DNA of 64,000 bases from NCBI RefSeq assembly GCF_943733665.1, contig NZ_OX030782.1:5256501-5320500 (forward strand), read 5' to 3'. A model generated the notes under the pieces. That model searched no databases. It was not told the origin of the DNA and worked only from the letters and a program-made list of their open reading frames with translations. Made by a program: the position numbers and the translations under genes. Shown one piece after another: positions 53,196 to 62,417 of this stretch. Origin of the DNA: Aquimarina sp. Aq107 (GTDB taxonomy: Bacteria; Bacteroidota; Bacteroidia; Flavobacteriales; Flavobacteriaceae). Each line of letters starts with the position of its first letter. Within the stretch, counting starts at the first letter, position 1.

Positions 53196-54584
53196 ATGCA
53201 AAATACTAAATCTTACGTTCAGGAACATAAAGAGCGTTTCATCAACGAGCTTCTTGAATTACTAAAAATACCATCTATTAGTGCAGATTCTGCATATAAG
53301 AATGATGTAATAAAGACTGCTGATGAAATTAAGAAGAGTCTAGAAAATGCAGGTTGTGATCTTGTAGAAATATGTGAAACTCCTGGATATCCTATAGTTT
53401 ATGGCGAAAAGATAATAAACCCGGATCTTCCTACTGTTTTAGTATATGGCCATTACGATGTACAACCACCAGATCCAATTGATCTTTGGGATAGTCCACC
53501 TTTTGAACCAGTAATTAAAAAAACCGAATTACATCCAGAAGGAGCAATTTTTGCAAGAGGTTCTTGTGACGATAAAGGGCAAATGTATATGCATGTTAAG
53601 GCAATGGAATTAATGACTAAGACAGATCAACTTCCTTGTAATGTTAAGTTTATGATCGAAGGAGAAGAAGAAGTTGGAAGTAATAGCCTTGGTTGGTTTG
53701 TAGAAAGAAATCAAGAAAAATTATCGAACGATGTAATTCTAATTAGTGATACTGGGATGATTGCAAAAGATGTTCCTTCGATTACTACAGGATTAAGAGG
53801 GTTAAGTTATGTCGAGGTAGAGGTAACAGGGCCAAATAGGGATTTACATAGTGGATTGTATGGAGGTGCGGTAGCAAATCCAATTAATATTTTGACTAAG
53901 ATGATCGCTTCATTACACGATGAGGATAATCATATAACAATCCCAGGTTTTTATGATAAGGTAGAAAACCTTTCTGTAGAAGAACGTGCAGAAATGGGAA
54001 AAGCACCATTCTCGTTAGATGCCTATAAAAAATCATTAGATATTAATGCAGTATATGGAGAAGAAGGGTATACAACTAACGAGCGTAATTCAATTCGCCC
54101 AACATTAGATGTAAATGGAATTTGGGGCGGATATACTGGTGAAGGAGCAAAGACAGTTATTGCAAGTAAAGCATACGCTAAGATCTCGATGCGTTTAGTG
54201 CCTAATCAAGATTGGAAAGAAATAACAGAACTCTTTAAGAATCATTTCGAAAGTATTGCGCCAGAGGCAGTAACTGTAAAAGTTACTCCGCATCACGGAG
54301 GACAAGGATATGTAACTCCAATAAATAGTGTAGGGTATCAAGCAGCTAGTAAAGCGTATCAAGATACCTTTGGCAAAACTCCAATTCCACAGCGAAGTGG
54401 AGGAAGTATTCCGATTGTTTCTCTATTCGAAAAAGAATTAAAGAGTAAGACAATTCTTATGGGATTTGGATTGGATAGTGATGCAATCCATTCACCCAAT
54501 GAACATTTTGGTGTTTGGAATTATCTAAAGGGTATAGAAACCATCCCGTTGTTTTATAAATATTTTACAGAATTATATAAATAA
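53196..54584 (+). CDS. M20-family dipeptidase
   Basis: A 462-residue dizinc peptidase. Metal motifs are visible: H86 and D88 (VYGHYDVQPPDP), the bridging D125 (RGSCDDKGQM), and the catalytic/metal pair in EGEEEVGS (about 155-162). LRGLSYVEVEVTGPNRDLHSG marks the lid/dimerisation insert, and DAIHSPNEHFGVWN near the end supplies the last zinc His. Length fits cytosolic nonspecific dipeptidases; no signal peptide. A terminator follows at 54615-54640. Confidence 0.93.
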   Translation: MQNTKSYVQEHKERFINELLELLKIPSISADSAYKNDVIKTADEIKKSLENAGCDLVEICETPGYPIVYGEKIINPDLPTVLVYGHYDVQPPDPIDLWDSPPFEPVIKKTELHPEGAIFARGSCDDKGQMYMHVKAMELMTKTDQLPCNVKFMIEGEEEVGSNSLGWFVERNQEKLSNDVILISDTGMIAKDVPSITTGLRGLSYVEVEVTGPNRDLHSGLYGGAVANPINILTKMIASLHDEDNHITIPGFYDKVENLSVEERAEMGKAPFSLDAYKKSLDINAVYGEEGYTTNERNSIRPTLDVNGIWGGYTGEGAKTVIASKAYAKISMRLVPNQDWKEITELFKNHFESIAPEAVTVKVTPHHGGQGYVTPINSVGYQAASKAYQDTFGKTPIPQRSGGSIPIVSLFEKELKSKTILMGFGLDSDAIHSPNEHFGVWNYLKGIETIPLFYKYFTELYK

Positions 54585-54614
54585 CAAAGAATTTTTTAAG
54601 CTTATCTTTTAATT

Positions 54615-54640
54615 AAACCACTCATTTAGAGTGGTTTTTT
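54615..54640 (+). terminator. Rho-independent terminator of the dipeptidase gene
   Basis: Arms AAACCACTC / GAGTGGTTT with a five-base loop, then a long T-run (54635-54642). Confidence 0.8.
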
Positions 54641-54660
54641 TTGTTCTAAATAAAAAAATA

Positions 54661-54695
54661 TTTGGAAATATAAATTTTTATTCTACATTTGTAGA
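54661..54695 (+). promoter_or_regulatory. Promoter with overlapping BlaI-type operator
   Basis: TTTG at 54661-54664 and TACATTTG at 54684-54691 are 19 bases apart, matching the Bacteroidota -33/-7 promoter (TTTG, TAnnTTTG). The -7 element lies inside the palindrome TCTACATTTGTAGA (54682-54695), which contains TACA-NN-TGTA, the BlaI/MecI operator core. A half site TGTAGAG occurs at 54710-54716. Repression by the downstream BlaI-like protein is expected. Confidence 0.75.
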
Positions 54696-54718
54696 GTTAA
54701 TTCTAATAATGTAGAGCA

Positions 54719-55090
54719 ATGCAATTATCTAAAGCCGAAGAACAATTAATGAAATACCTCTGGAAACTAGAAAAAGCTTTCATGAAAGACTTACTAGATG
54801 CTTTTCCCGAACCTAAACCGGCAACTACTACGGTCGCTACTTTATTAAAAAGAATGACCGACAAAGGATTTATAGATTATGCTTTGTACGGAAAATCCAG
54901 AGAGTATTATCCACTGGTAAAAAAGACAGATTATTTTTCGAAGCATGTAAACGGTTTGATAAAGAATTTTTTTAACGATTCTGCATCCCAGTTTGCATCT
55001 TTTTTTACTTCTGAGACCAATTTATCGACGACAGAATTAGAAGAGCTTAAAAAGATTGTAGATAAAGAACTTTTAAAGAAACAAAAATGA
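54719..55090 (+). CDS. BlaI/MecI/CopY-family repressor
   Basis: A 123-residue winged-helix repressor with the family start LSKAEEQLMKYLWKLEKAFMKDL and recognition region KPATTTVATLLKRMTDKGFI, then a C-terminal dimerisation helix bundle. It overlaps the M56 peptidase gene by four bases (ATGA), and a palindromic operator covers its promoter. Cleavage by the activated M56 sensor is the known mechanism in staphylococci; here the inducer is unknown and need not be a beta-lactam. Confidence 0.93.
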   Translation: MQLSKAEEQLMKYLWKLEKAFMKDLLDAFPEPKPATTTVATLLKRMTDKGFIDYALYGKSREYYPLVKKTDYFSKHVNGLIKNFFNDSASQFASFFTSETNLSTTELEELKKIVDKELLKKQK

Positions 55091-57189
55091 TAGCATATAT
55101 AATTAAGTCATCCCTTTGTTTAATACTCCTATGGGGATTCTATAAGTTATTTTTAGAAAAAGAAAATATTCATTTTGTAAAGAGGTTTTATTTGCTATTT
55201 AGTTTAATTTTTGCATTCATAATACCTTTAATTACGCTAACCTATCAGGTTGAAGTGATTGCCGAACCTGAGGTAGTTTCAGAAATAGCAACTCCTTTAT
55301 TAGTAGAATCTAATATTGCTGTAGTAGATGAACCGATTAATTACCTTCAGATTGTTTTGTGGAGTATGTATGGGATTGGAGTTTTGATTTTTGGCTTTCG
55401 GTTTATCCGAAATATTACAAGTCTTTCTAAAAAAATTAGAACTAATGAAAGACTTGAAGAACGATCGCATATTAATGTTTTACTAAGTAATTCGATCGTT
55501 CCGCATACCTTTCTTAGCTATATTTTCGTGCCCAAGAAAGAATTTCAGGATAAAAAAATCCCTGAAGAAGTTTTACTTCATGAAAAAACACATGTATTAC
55601 AAAAACATACATTAGATATACTGTTTGTAGAAATTCTACAAGTTCTATTTTGGTTTAATCCTTTATTTATTTTTATAAAAAGATCTATAAAGTTAAACCA
55701 CGAGTTCCTTGCGGACCAAAATGTATTGAAACAACAATTTTCAATACAAAAATACTTTGATTTACTCGTTAATTACCCTGCTAGCTCTAATCAAGCTGTA
55801 TTATCGAGTCCTATTAATTATTCATTAACAAAAAAACGATTACAGATGATGACTAAAGAATTTTCTAAAAAAAGAACAATACTTAAACTTACTAGTTTAG
55901 TACCTATTCTATTTTTATGCATACTATTTTTTAACAACCAAATAGTAGCTAAAGAAGTAGAGCAACCAATTGATGAAATTACGTATCCTGATGTTGAAGA
56001 ATTAAATACGCTTGAAGAATCTTCAATTATTGTTTTAAAGGATAAAGAAGAAATTAGTGTTGCAAGTAAAGAACAAAATAGTGTTCAGGACGGAGTTACT
56101 AAGGAAATGGTAAAAGAATATGATGTGTGGGCAAAAAATATAAATACTAAAATCAAAGGTAACAAACCGATTAACATCAAGCAGAGTGAGATTTATCGTA
56201 TGATAGATATTTATAGGAAAATGACTGCTGAGCAGCGAAAAGGAGTGGAACAGTTTCCAGATATTCCACCGCCACCTCCAGTTCCAGAATCACCAAAAGT
56301 AATGAAGGGAGAAAAAAGCAATATTCCGCCACCACCACCTCCGCCAGCTCCAGAAGGAAAGAAAGGGGAGAAGAGTGATATACCACCACCACCACCTCCT
56401 GCTCCTAAGGAGAAAGAATATGACAATAACAAATCCAAAAAATCGGAAAAGATAAAGACGGAAGATGGTTACTCAGAAATTTTGTTATCAGAAGAAGAAG
56501 ATTGGACAGAAGAGGAAAAATCGGTTTTAAAGGCACAAGTACAAAGAGAATTGGCTAGAGAGCGAGCAGAACTTGCAAGAGAAAAAGCGGAAATTAGAAG
56601 AGAAGAAGCAATGGTAAGAGCAGAGGAGTCTAGAATGGGACAAGAAATAGCAATGATTAGTCAAGAAGAAGCTAGACAAGCAGCAGAAAATGCTCGCGAG
56701 AATGCTATGATAAGTAGAGAAGCTGCTGAGAAAGCAAGAGCTATGGCTAGAGAAGCTGCACAAGAATCAAGAGAGCGATCAGAAAAATCAATGCGAAAGG
56801 CTGAGGTACAAGCTCGAAAAGCTGAGAAGGAAATACGAATGGAAGAAATGAAAGCACGAAAAAAAGCACAAAAAGCAGAGATGGAAGCGCGAAAATTAAT
56901 GCGTAAAGCAGAAATTAATGCTCGGAAAGCAGAAATGGTAGCAGAAAAAAAAATGCGCAGGGCTGAATTGAATGCTATGCTAGCAGAGCAGAGAGCAGCA
57001 AGGATGGCAGAGCGCAACTCACCGGATAAGCTAATAGAAAGAATGACAAAAAATGATGCTGATTTTTATTATAATGGAAAACAAATTTCTGCAAAAGAAG
57101 CTCTTAAACTGGTTGAGGATTCTAATAACAACCTTTCGATTGATGCATCTACAAAAAATGGTAAATCGAAAGTGAAACTTAAAGATTGA
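55087..57189 (+). CDS. BlaR1-like M56 metallopeptidase with proline-rich and coiled-coil tail
   Basis: A 700-residue membrane peptidase. Membrane helices lie at about 3-20, 32-52, 90-110 and 268-286. The zinc motif H165-E-x-x-H169 (LLHEKTHVLQKH) lies on the cytoplasmic loop, with the third ligand probably in LNHEFLADQ. After the last helix comes a periplasmic part without a penicillin-binding domain: a proline-rich tract with runs of five to seven prolines (about 393-441), then a very long Ala/Arg/Glu/Lys coiled coil (about 475-655) and a final small domain (RMTKNDADFYYNGKQISAKEALKLV). The tail may respond to envelope strain or span the periplasm. It is coupled to the BlaI-type repressor. Confidence 0.88.
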   Translation: MIAYIIKSSLCLILLWGFYKLFLEKENIHFVKRFYLLFSLIFAFIIPLITLTYQVEVIAEPEVVSEIATPLLVESNIAVVDEPINYLQIVLWSMYGIGVLIFGFRFIRNITSLSKKIRTNERLEERSHINVLLSNSIVPHTFLSYIFVPKKEFQDKKIPEEVLLHEKTHVLQKHTLDILFVEILQVLFWFNPLFIFIKRSIKLNHEFLADQNVLKQQFSIQKYFDLLVNYPASSNQAVLSSPINYSLTKKRLQMMTKEFSKKRTILKLTSLVPILFLCILFFNNQIVAKEVEQPIDEITYPDVEELNTLEESSIIVLKDKEEISVASKEQNSVQDGVTKEMVKEYDVWAKNINTKIKGNKPINIKQSEIYRMIDIYRKMTAEQRKGVEQFPDIPPPPPVPESPKVMKGEKSNIPPPPPPPAPEGKKGEKSDIPPPPPPAPKEKEYDNNKSKKSEKIKTEDGYSEILLSEEEDWTEEEKSVLKAQVQRELARERAELAREKAEIRREEAMVRAEESRMGQEIAMISQEEARQAAENARENAMISREAAEKARAMAREAAQESRERSEKSMRKAEVQARKAEKEIRMEEMKARKKAQKAEMEARKLMRKAEINARKAEMVAEKKMRRAELNAMLAEQRAARMAERNSPDKLIERMTKNDADFYYNGKQISAKEALKLVEDSNNNLSIDASTKNGKSKVKLKD

Positions 57190-57227
57190 TCAAGAGCTTT
57201 ATATATTATAAATAATATAAATTATTT

Positions 57228-57253
57228 AAAACCTCACTTCGGTGGGGTTTTTT
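57228..57253 (+). terminator. Rho-independent terminator of the blaI-M56 operon
   Basis: Arms AAAACCTCAC / GTGGGGTTTT (one G-T pair) with the stable loop TTCG, followed by T residues, 38 bases after the M56 stop. Confidence 0.85.
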
Positions 57254-57316
57254 GCGCAACATTTATCTAGAAATCAACGTTATAAGTCTATTGTCAATCA
57301 AATACACCCTTAGATT

Positions 57317-58417
57317 ATGTTAAAACGATTTTTTATTATGTGCTCAGGAGCAGATGCTGATATTTTGGCTGAAAGCTCTAATGGAGAACAAAACAAGTAT
57401 GCCGGTATCGGTGCAACTGTATTTTTTACTGCGCTAATGGCTTTTTTAGCAGCTAGTTATGCTTTATATACAGTATTTGATAATTATTTCACTGCCGTTT
57501 TCTTTGGATTGGTATGGGGGTTATTAATTTTTAACCTTGATCGATTTATAGTATCTACTATTAAGAAAAAAGAGAATTTTTTAGATGAACTTTTGCAGGC
57601 TTCTCCCAGAATTGTTTTAGCCGTAATTATTGCAGTCGTAATTTCTAAGCCTTTAGAATTAAAGATTTTTGAAAAAGAAATTGATCAGGTTCTTTTAGAA
57701 CAAAAAAACGATCTAACACTTGCCAATCAGGAACAAATAGCTACTCAATATACTCCAATATTGGAAGGCATTGATGCTGAAATAGTAGCGTTAAAACAAG
57801 AAGTTAGTACCAAAGAAGAAGAAGTAAATGAACTGTACGAAACTTATATAGCAGAAGCTGAAGGTAGAAAAGGAACTGAATTAGTAGGTAAAGGTCCAGT
57901 GTATAAAGAAAAAAGAGAAAAACATGATGCAATGCTTGCTGAGCTTGTGGAGTTAAAAAAGACAAATGCAGAAAAAGTTGCTGGTTTGGAAACACAAAAA
58001 ACAGAACTTGCTGCTGAGTACGATAAACAGATAGAAGCATCACAGCCAATAATTGATAATTTTGATGGATTAATGGCTCGAGTAAATGCACTTAATGAAT
58101 TGCCTTGGCTACCTTCATTTTTTATATTTTTATTGTTTTTAGCTATTGAAACTTCTCCAATTTTTGCAAAGTTACTTTCTCCTAGAGGCGAATATGATTT
58201 TAAAATTGAAGATGTGGAAGGCGAAGTAAAAACCTGGACAGCGCAAAAAGCAGATCAGCGTAAAATTTTATTAGCAACGGATCATACTGTTAATGATAGA
58301 GTCTATGGTAATATTGCAGAAGAAGATGAATTGTATCAATATAAAAAGAAAATTGCCAGAGAATTGATGCAGAAACAACAAGATGCATTTTATAAAAAGC
58401 AAACTGATATATTATAA
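57317..58417 (+). CDS. DUF4407 membrane protein
   Basis: A 366-residue protein of the DUF4407 family, recognised by the start CSGADADILAESSNGEQNKYAGIGA and GLIFNLDRFIVSTIKK-like stretch (here WGLLIFNLDRFIVSTIKKKE). Helices lie at about 30-48, 58-77, 95-112 and 268-285, with a long periplasmic or cytoplasmic coiled coil (about 118-250) between the third and fourth. Members occur across Bacteroidota and Actinobacteria without known function. It is monocistronic. Confidence 0.85.
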   Translation: MLKRFFIMCSGADADILAESSNGEQNKYAGIGATVFFTALMAFLAASYALYTVFDNYFTAVFFGLVWGLLIFNLDRFIVSTIKKKENFLDELLQASPRIVLAVIIAVVISKPLELKIFEKEIDQVLLEQKNDLTLANQEQIATQYTPILEGIDAEIVALKQEVSTKEEEVNELYETYIAEAEGRKGTELVGKGPVYKEKREKHDAMLAELVELKKTNAEKVAGLETQKTELAAEYDKQIEASQPIIDNFDGLMARVNALNELPWLPSFFIFLLFLAIETSPIFAKLLSPRGEYDFKIEDVEGEVKTWTAQKADQRKILLATDHTVNDRVYGNIAEEDELYQYKKKIARELMQKQQDAFYKKQTDIL

Positions 58418-58477
58418 AGTATTATAAATCAAAGACTTGATGGGTAGGCTATATCTGTCAGGTCGAATACTTGTTTT

Positions 58478-59722
58478 TTAAAACCGTCGATCTGGGTGAA
58501 ATACGTTTAGATTTAACGATGGTTTTTTATCCGAAATGATTTCAGAAACTAGTTTTCCTGTTGCTGGACCCATACTCCAACCCATCATTGCATGTCCGGT
58601 GGCGATGGTTAGATTTTTACATTTGTTGGATTTCCCAATATAAGCCATTCCATCTGGAGAGACAGGTCGTAAACCACTGGCAGCGTCGTTCTTTTCGTTA
58701 TCAGTAAGAACAATATCAGGATAGTATGTATGAGCAGCTTTGGCAATAGCCTCAACCCTTACTTTGTTAATATTATGATTAATTCCAGCAATTTCCATAG
58801 TTCCTGCGAATCGTGTAAATCCTTCCATCGGTGTAATAGCAACTTTAGCCTCTGCTAAGATTGTCGGCATAGTAATACCTAAATTTCTATTAGAATTGAT
58901 CCGATATCCTTTACCAGCTTCTAACAATAATTTAATTCCAAGTTTTTTACTTAGTATTTTCGACCAAGAACCGGCTGCTAATACAAATTCATCAGCAGAA
59001 TATGCAGTAGTTGTACTTTTAATGGTGGTAATTTTTCCATTTTCTATTGTTAGGTCAGAAATTTTTTCATTTTTCAAAAAGATCACACCTTGTTTTAAAA
59101 GATATTCTTTTATTTCTTCCATAAATAGATGAGGTGTTGTATGTCCATCACATTCATACAAAATAGCACCTTTAGCCTTGAATTGTACGTTAGGTTCAAT
59201 TTGCTTTAATTCGGAAAAAGAGAGGTTTTTAACGGGTAACCCTTCTTTTTGCGCAAGTTCTCCTACACGGATCTCTTCTTCCAGCATTGAATCTGTCTGA
59301 CAAAGCATTAATAATCCTTTTCGTTCTAAATGGAACTTAAACTGCTCTTGTTCTTTTATTTCAGAATAAAGCTCTCTGCTTAATAGATTTATATCTTTAA
59401 TAGCAGAAATGCTGCGGGCTACATTTTTTGAAGAACAAGATTTATTGAATGCCCAAGACCATTCTAAAAACTCTTTATTAAGTCGAGGTTTTATGTATAA
59501 AGGACTGGCGGGATTAAACATCCACTTAATTCCTTTCTTCATTACGCCAGGAGCTGCCAAAGGTATGATATGACTAGGAGTGAGATATCCAGCATTTACA
59601 TAAGAAGCTCCAAAATCCATAGATGACTGATCTATCACTGTTACTTTATGACCTTCCTTATGCAAATAATATGCAGAACAAAGACCTATTATTCCTCCTC
59701 CAATAACAATTACTTCCTTCAT
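58478..59722 (-). CDS. FAD-dependent D-amino-acid (cis-4-hydroxy-D-proline) dehydrogenase
   Basis: A 414-residue DadA/DAO-type flavoenzyme. FAD-binding motif VIGGGIIGLCSAYYLHKEGH is at the N-terminus, and the C-terminal FAD contacts GLRPVSPDGMAYIG and ATGHAMMGWSMGPATGKLV are present. In this operon it should oxidise cis-4-hydroxy-D-proline to 1-pyrroline-4-hydroxy-2-carboxylate, feeding electrons to the respiratory chain. It is the last gene, 15 bases after the epimerase. Assignment of substrate rests on the neighbours. Confidence 0.87.
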   Translation of the reverse strand: MKEVIVIGGGIIGLCSAYYLHKEGHKVTVIDQSSMDFGASYVNAGYLTPSHIIPLAAPGVMKKGIKWMFNPASPLYIKPRLNKEFLEWSWAFNKSCSSKNVARSISAIKDINLLSRELYSEIKEQEQFKFHLERKGLLMLCQTDSMLEEEIRVGELAQKEGLPVKNLSFSELKQIEPNVQFKAKGAILYECDGHTTPHLFMEEIKEYLLKQGVIFLKNEKISDLTIENGKITTIKSTTTAYSADEFVLAAGSWSKILSKKLGIKLLLEAGKGYRINSNRNLGITMPTILAEAKVAITPMEGFTRFAGTMEIAGINHNINKVRVEAIAKAAHTYYPDIVLTDNEKNDAASGLRPVSPDGMAYIGKSNKCKNLTIATGHAMMGWSMGPATGKLVSEIISDKKPSLNLNVFHPDRRF

Positions 59723-59737
59723 TTTTGAATCATAAAT

Positions 59738-60751
59738 TTAAATTACCTGAAAACCGTGTGCATATGGGTCATCTTCATCATCGATAATGATAGTGTTATA
59801 TCCATAAATTTTTGCCCATCCTTGTATACTAGGAATAATAGCTTTTTGATTACCAAGCTCAGTTTCTTCTTCTATTCTTCCAATAAATTTAGAACCGATA
59901 TAACTTTCGTGTATAAAATCATCTCCTTTTTTCAGTTTTCCTTTTGCATATAATTGGGCCATTCTTGCTGAGGTTCCTGTACCACAAGGAGAGCGATCTA
60001 TGGCCTTGTCACCATAAAAAACAGCATTTCTCCCTGAAGAGTTAGGATCTAAAGGATCTCCGGTCCAAAGGATATGACTTACATCTCTAATGGTTTCGTT
60101 CTCTGGATGAACAAAAAAGTTTGGGTATTTTTTATTAATTCGATCCCGCAAAATTTGTGAATATTGAATCAGCTTAGAAGCTGTAAAATTATGTATTCCG
60201 CTAAAGTTTTTCTGAGGGTCTATAATTGCATAGTAATTACCGCCGTAAGCCACATCAAAAATAATTTCTCCAAGTTCTGGACAATCTATAATTAAATCCT
60301 GATTAGCAAGATAGGATTTTACGTTTTTTAGTCGAACCCATTCTACTTTTTTTTCAGACTGTTTATAGGTAATCTCAACTAAACCTGCAGGAGCTTCCAT
60401 TCTTATTTTTCCTGGGGTTTTGGGTTGTATTAATCCTTCTTCGATAGCAATAGTAATAGTTCCAATGGTTCCATGACCGCACATAGGTAAACAACCAGAT
60501 GTTTCAATAAATAATATTGCAAAATCATTTGAAGAATCGCTAGGTTTAAATAAGAAACTACCGCTCATCATATCGTGTCCACGAGGTTCAAACATTAATC
60601 CTGTTCTTATCCAATCATATTCTTTTAGGAAATGTTGGCGTTTTTCGCTCATTGAATTTCCTTTAAGATCTGGATGTCCTGTAGTAACTACCCTAACTGG
60701 ATTTCCGCAGGTATGAGCATCTATACATTTATAAACAGTTTTAGACATCAT
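59738..60751 (-). CDS. 4-hydroxyproline 2-epimerase (proline racemase family)
   Basis: A 337-residue cofactor-free epimerase. The two catalytic cysteines are present: C91 (PMCGHGTIG) and C256 (RSPCGTGTSA). Having both argues for an epimerase rather than the trans-3-hydroxyproline dehydratase, in which one is Thr. It would convert trans-4-hydroxy-L-proline into cis-4-hydroxy-D-proline, the first step of the pathway. Its start overlaps the aldehyde dehydrogenase stop by one base (TAATG), and a second in-frame ATG follows at once. Confidence 0.93.
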   Translation of the reverse strand: MMSKTVYKCIDAHTCGNPVRVVTTGHPDLKGNSMSEKRQHFLKEYDWIRTGLMFEPRGHDMMSGSFLFKPSDSSNDFAILFIETSGCLPMCGHGTIGTITIAIEEGLIQPKTPGKIRMEAPAGLVEITYKQSEKKVEWVRLKNVKSYLANQDLIIDCPELGEIIFDVAYGGNYYAIIDPQKNFSGIHNFTASKLIQYSQILRDRINKKYPNFFVHPENETIRDVSHILWTGDPLDPNSSGRNAVFYGDKAIDRSPCGTGTSARMAQLYAKGKLKKGDDFIHESYIGSKFIGRIEEETELGNQKAIIPSIQGWAKIYGYNTIIIDDEDDPYAHGFQVI

Positions 60752-62343
60752 TAAATCTGATCATGAGTTTGTTTTCCATCTACTAATCGAGAAATATGTA
60801 AAGGGTTCTCGTTTTTAAGTTCATTTGGTAGCAAGTTATTTGGCCAACTTTGATAACTAAACGGTCGTACCCAACGTTTAATAGAATGAATACCAACTGC
60901 TGTAAATCTACTATCCGTAGAAGCCGGATATGGACCACCATGGAGCATAGAAGGACACACTTCTACACCTGTAGGCACGCCATTAAAAATTATTCTTCCC
61001 ACGCGATTTTGTAATGCGTTTATTATGGGAGAATACATTTCAATTTCATCATCTTCACCAAGGATAGTTCCTGTAAGTTGTCCTTCTAGATTAGTAATTA
61101 CGGTTTCTAATTCTTTTATATCCTCACATTGTACAATCATAGAAAATGGACCAAATACTTCTTGATGTAATGTAGTGTTTTCTAAAAATGTTTTTCCTTC
61201 TACTGTAGTTATAGTTTGTTTTGCGTGATTAACGGCTACGTCACTTTCGTAATTAGCAGTTATAATTAAGCCTTTTTGTTGTATCGCATTAGTTTTGTTC
61301 TTTTCATAGTTACCAATGATATTTGGATGTAGCATACAAGATGGTTCAATCTTTATAATTTCTTCAGATAAAGTATTTATAAAATTATCAAGCGATTCAC
61401 CGTTTATTCCAAGGATTAAACCTGGGTTTGTACAAAACTGCCCAGTTCCTAGTGTAATTGATTGTGCATAGGTTTTCGCAAGGTCTGCTCCTTTAGAAGT
61501 TGTTGCTTTTGGTAAAAGAATAACAGGGTTTATACTTCCCATTTCTGCAAATACAGGTATTGGTTCTGACCGTTGTGATGCTAAGTCAAAAAGAGCCCTT
61601 CCTCCTTTTATACTTCCAGTAAATCCTACAGCTTTTACTTTTGGATGCTTAACCAGTCTAGTCCCAACTTCGATTCCAGAGCTATTAAGATTAGAGAATA
61701 CTCCATTGGGCATACCTGTTTTTTTAGCGGCGTTTATAATAGCCGAAGCTACTAGTTCTCCAGTTCCCGCATGCATAGGGTGCGATTTTACAATGACCGG
61801 ACATCCAGCTGCTAATGCAGCAGCAGTATCTCCACCGGCTGTAGAATAAGCTAAAGGAAAATTACTAGCTCCAAAAACAACTACTGGCCCCAGAGGAACT
61901 AGCATTTTGCGAATATCTTGTTTGGGGATTGGTTTGCGTTCTAGATTTGCTGTATCAATTGTAGCTTCTACCCAAGAACCATTAGCAACTAACTCTGCAA
62001 ACATTCTTAACTGACCGATTGTTCTGCCGCGTTCTCCTTTTGCTCTTCCTTCTGGCAGTCCAGTTTCGGACATATATGTATTAATAAGTGTTTGATCTAG
62101 TTTCAAGATTTCGTCTGCGATTGTATTAAGAAACTCCGATTTTTTAAGACCAGACACTTTTTTAAATGATTCAAACGCATCTGCAGCAAGAGATATTGAT
62201 TTTTCTATTTCCTCTGAAGAAGCTTCATGAAAAATAGTTTCATTTTCTAGATTTAGTTTAGGATTAAAAGTTTTATATGTTTTGGTACTTTCTGCTGAAA
62301 GTTGATTACCAATGTAGTTTTTACCGCTTATCATTAATGACAA
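60751..62343 (-). CDS. Alpha-ketoglutarate semialdehyde dehydrogenase
   Basis: A 530-residue NAD(P)-dependent aldehyde dehydrogenase. Cofactor-site VIVKSHPMHAGTGELVA and GFTGSIKGGRALFDLA, the general base in FAEMGSINPV, and the nucleophile C304 (GTGQFCTNPGL) are present. The type with GQFCTNPG and HPMH is that of the KGSADH enzymes of hydroxyproline and sugar-acid catabolism. It would oxidise alpha-ketoglutarate semialdehyde to alpha-ketoglutarate, the last step here. The gene lies 74 bases after the deaminase gene. Confidence 0.92.
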   Translation of the reverse strand: MSLMISGKNYIGNQLSAESTKTYKTFNPKLNLENETIFHEASSEEIEKSISLAADAFESFKKVSGLKKSEFLNTIADEILKLDQTLINTYMSETGLPEGRAKGERGRTIGQLRMFAELVANGSWVEATIDTANLERKPIPKQDIRKMLVPLGPVVVFGASNFPLAYSTAGGDTAAALAAGCPVIVKSHPMHAGTGELVASAIINAAKKTGMPNGVFSNLNSSGIEVGTRLVKHPKVKAVGFTGSIKGGRALFDLASQRSEPIPVFAEMGSINPVILLPKATTSKGADLAKTYAQSITLGTGQFCTNPGLILGINGESLDNFINTLSEEIIKIEPSCMLHPNIIGNYEKNKTNAIQQKGLIITANYESDVAVNHAKQTITTVEGKTFLENTTLHQEVFGPFSMIVQCEDIKELETVITNLEGQLTGTILGEDDEIEMYSPIINALQNRVGRIIFNGVPTGVEVCPSMLHGGPYPASTDSRFTAVGIHSIKRWVRPFSYQSWPNNLLPNELKNENPLHISRLVDGKQTHDQI

Positions 62344-62417
62344 ATTAGTGAGTTAGTGTTATAATAATTTAATCTATAATAGGAGGATTTTATTCTCCTA
62401 GAATTGTTTGTGTTCTG

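Noticed and set aside
56177..57017. Several minus-strand frames rich in Ser, Val or Gly under the M56 gene
   Set aside because: They are antisense shadows of the proline-rich and Ala/Arg/Glu coiled-coil repeats.
54719..57189. Beta-lactam resistance locus
   Set aside because: No beta-lactamase gene and no penicillin-binding sensor domain; only the regulatory pair is shared.
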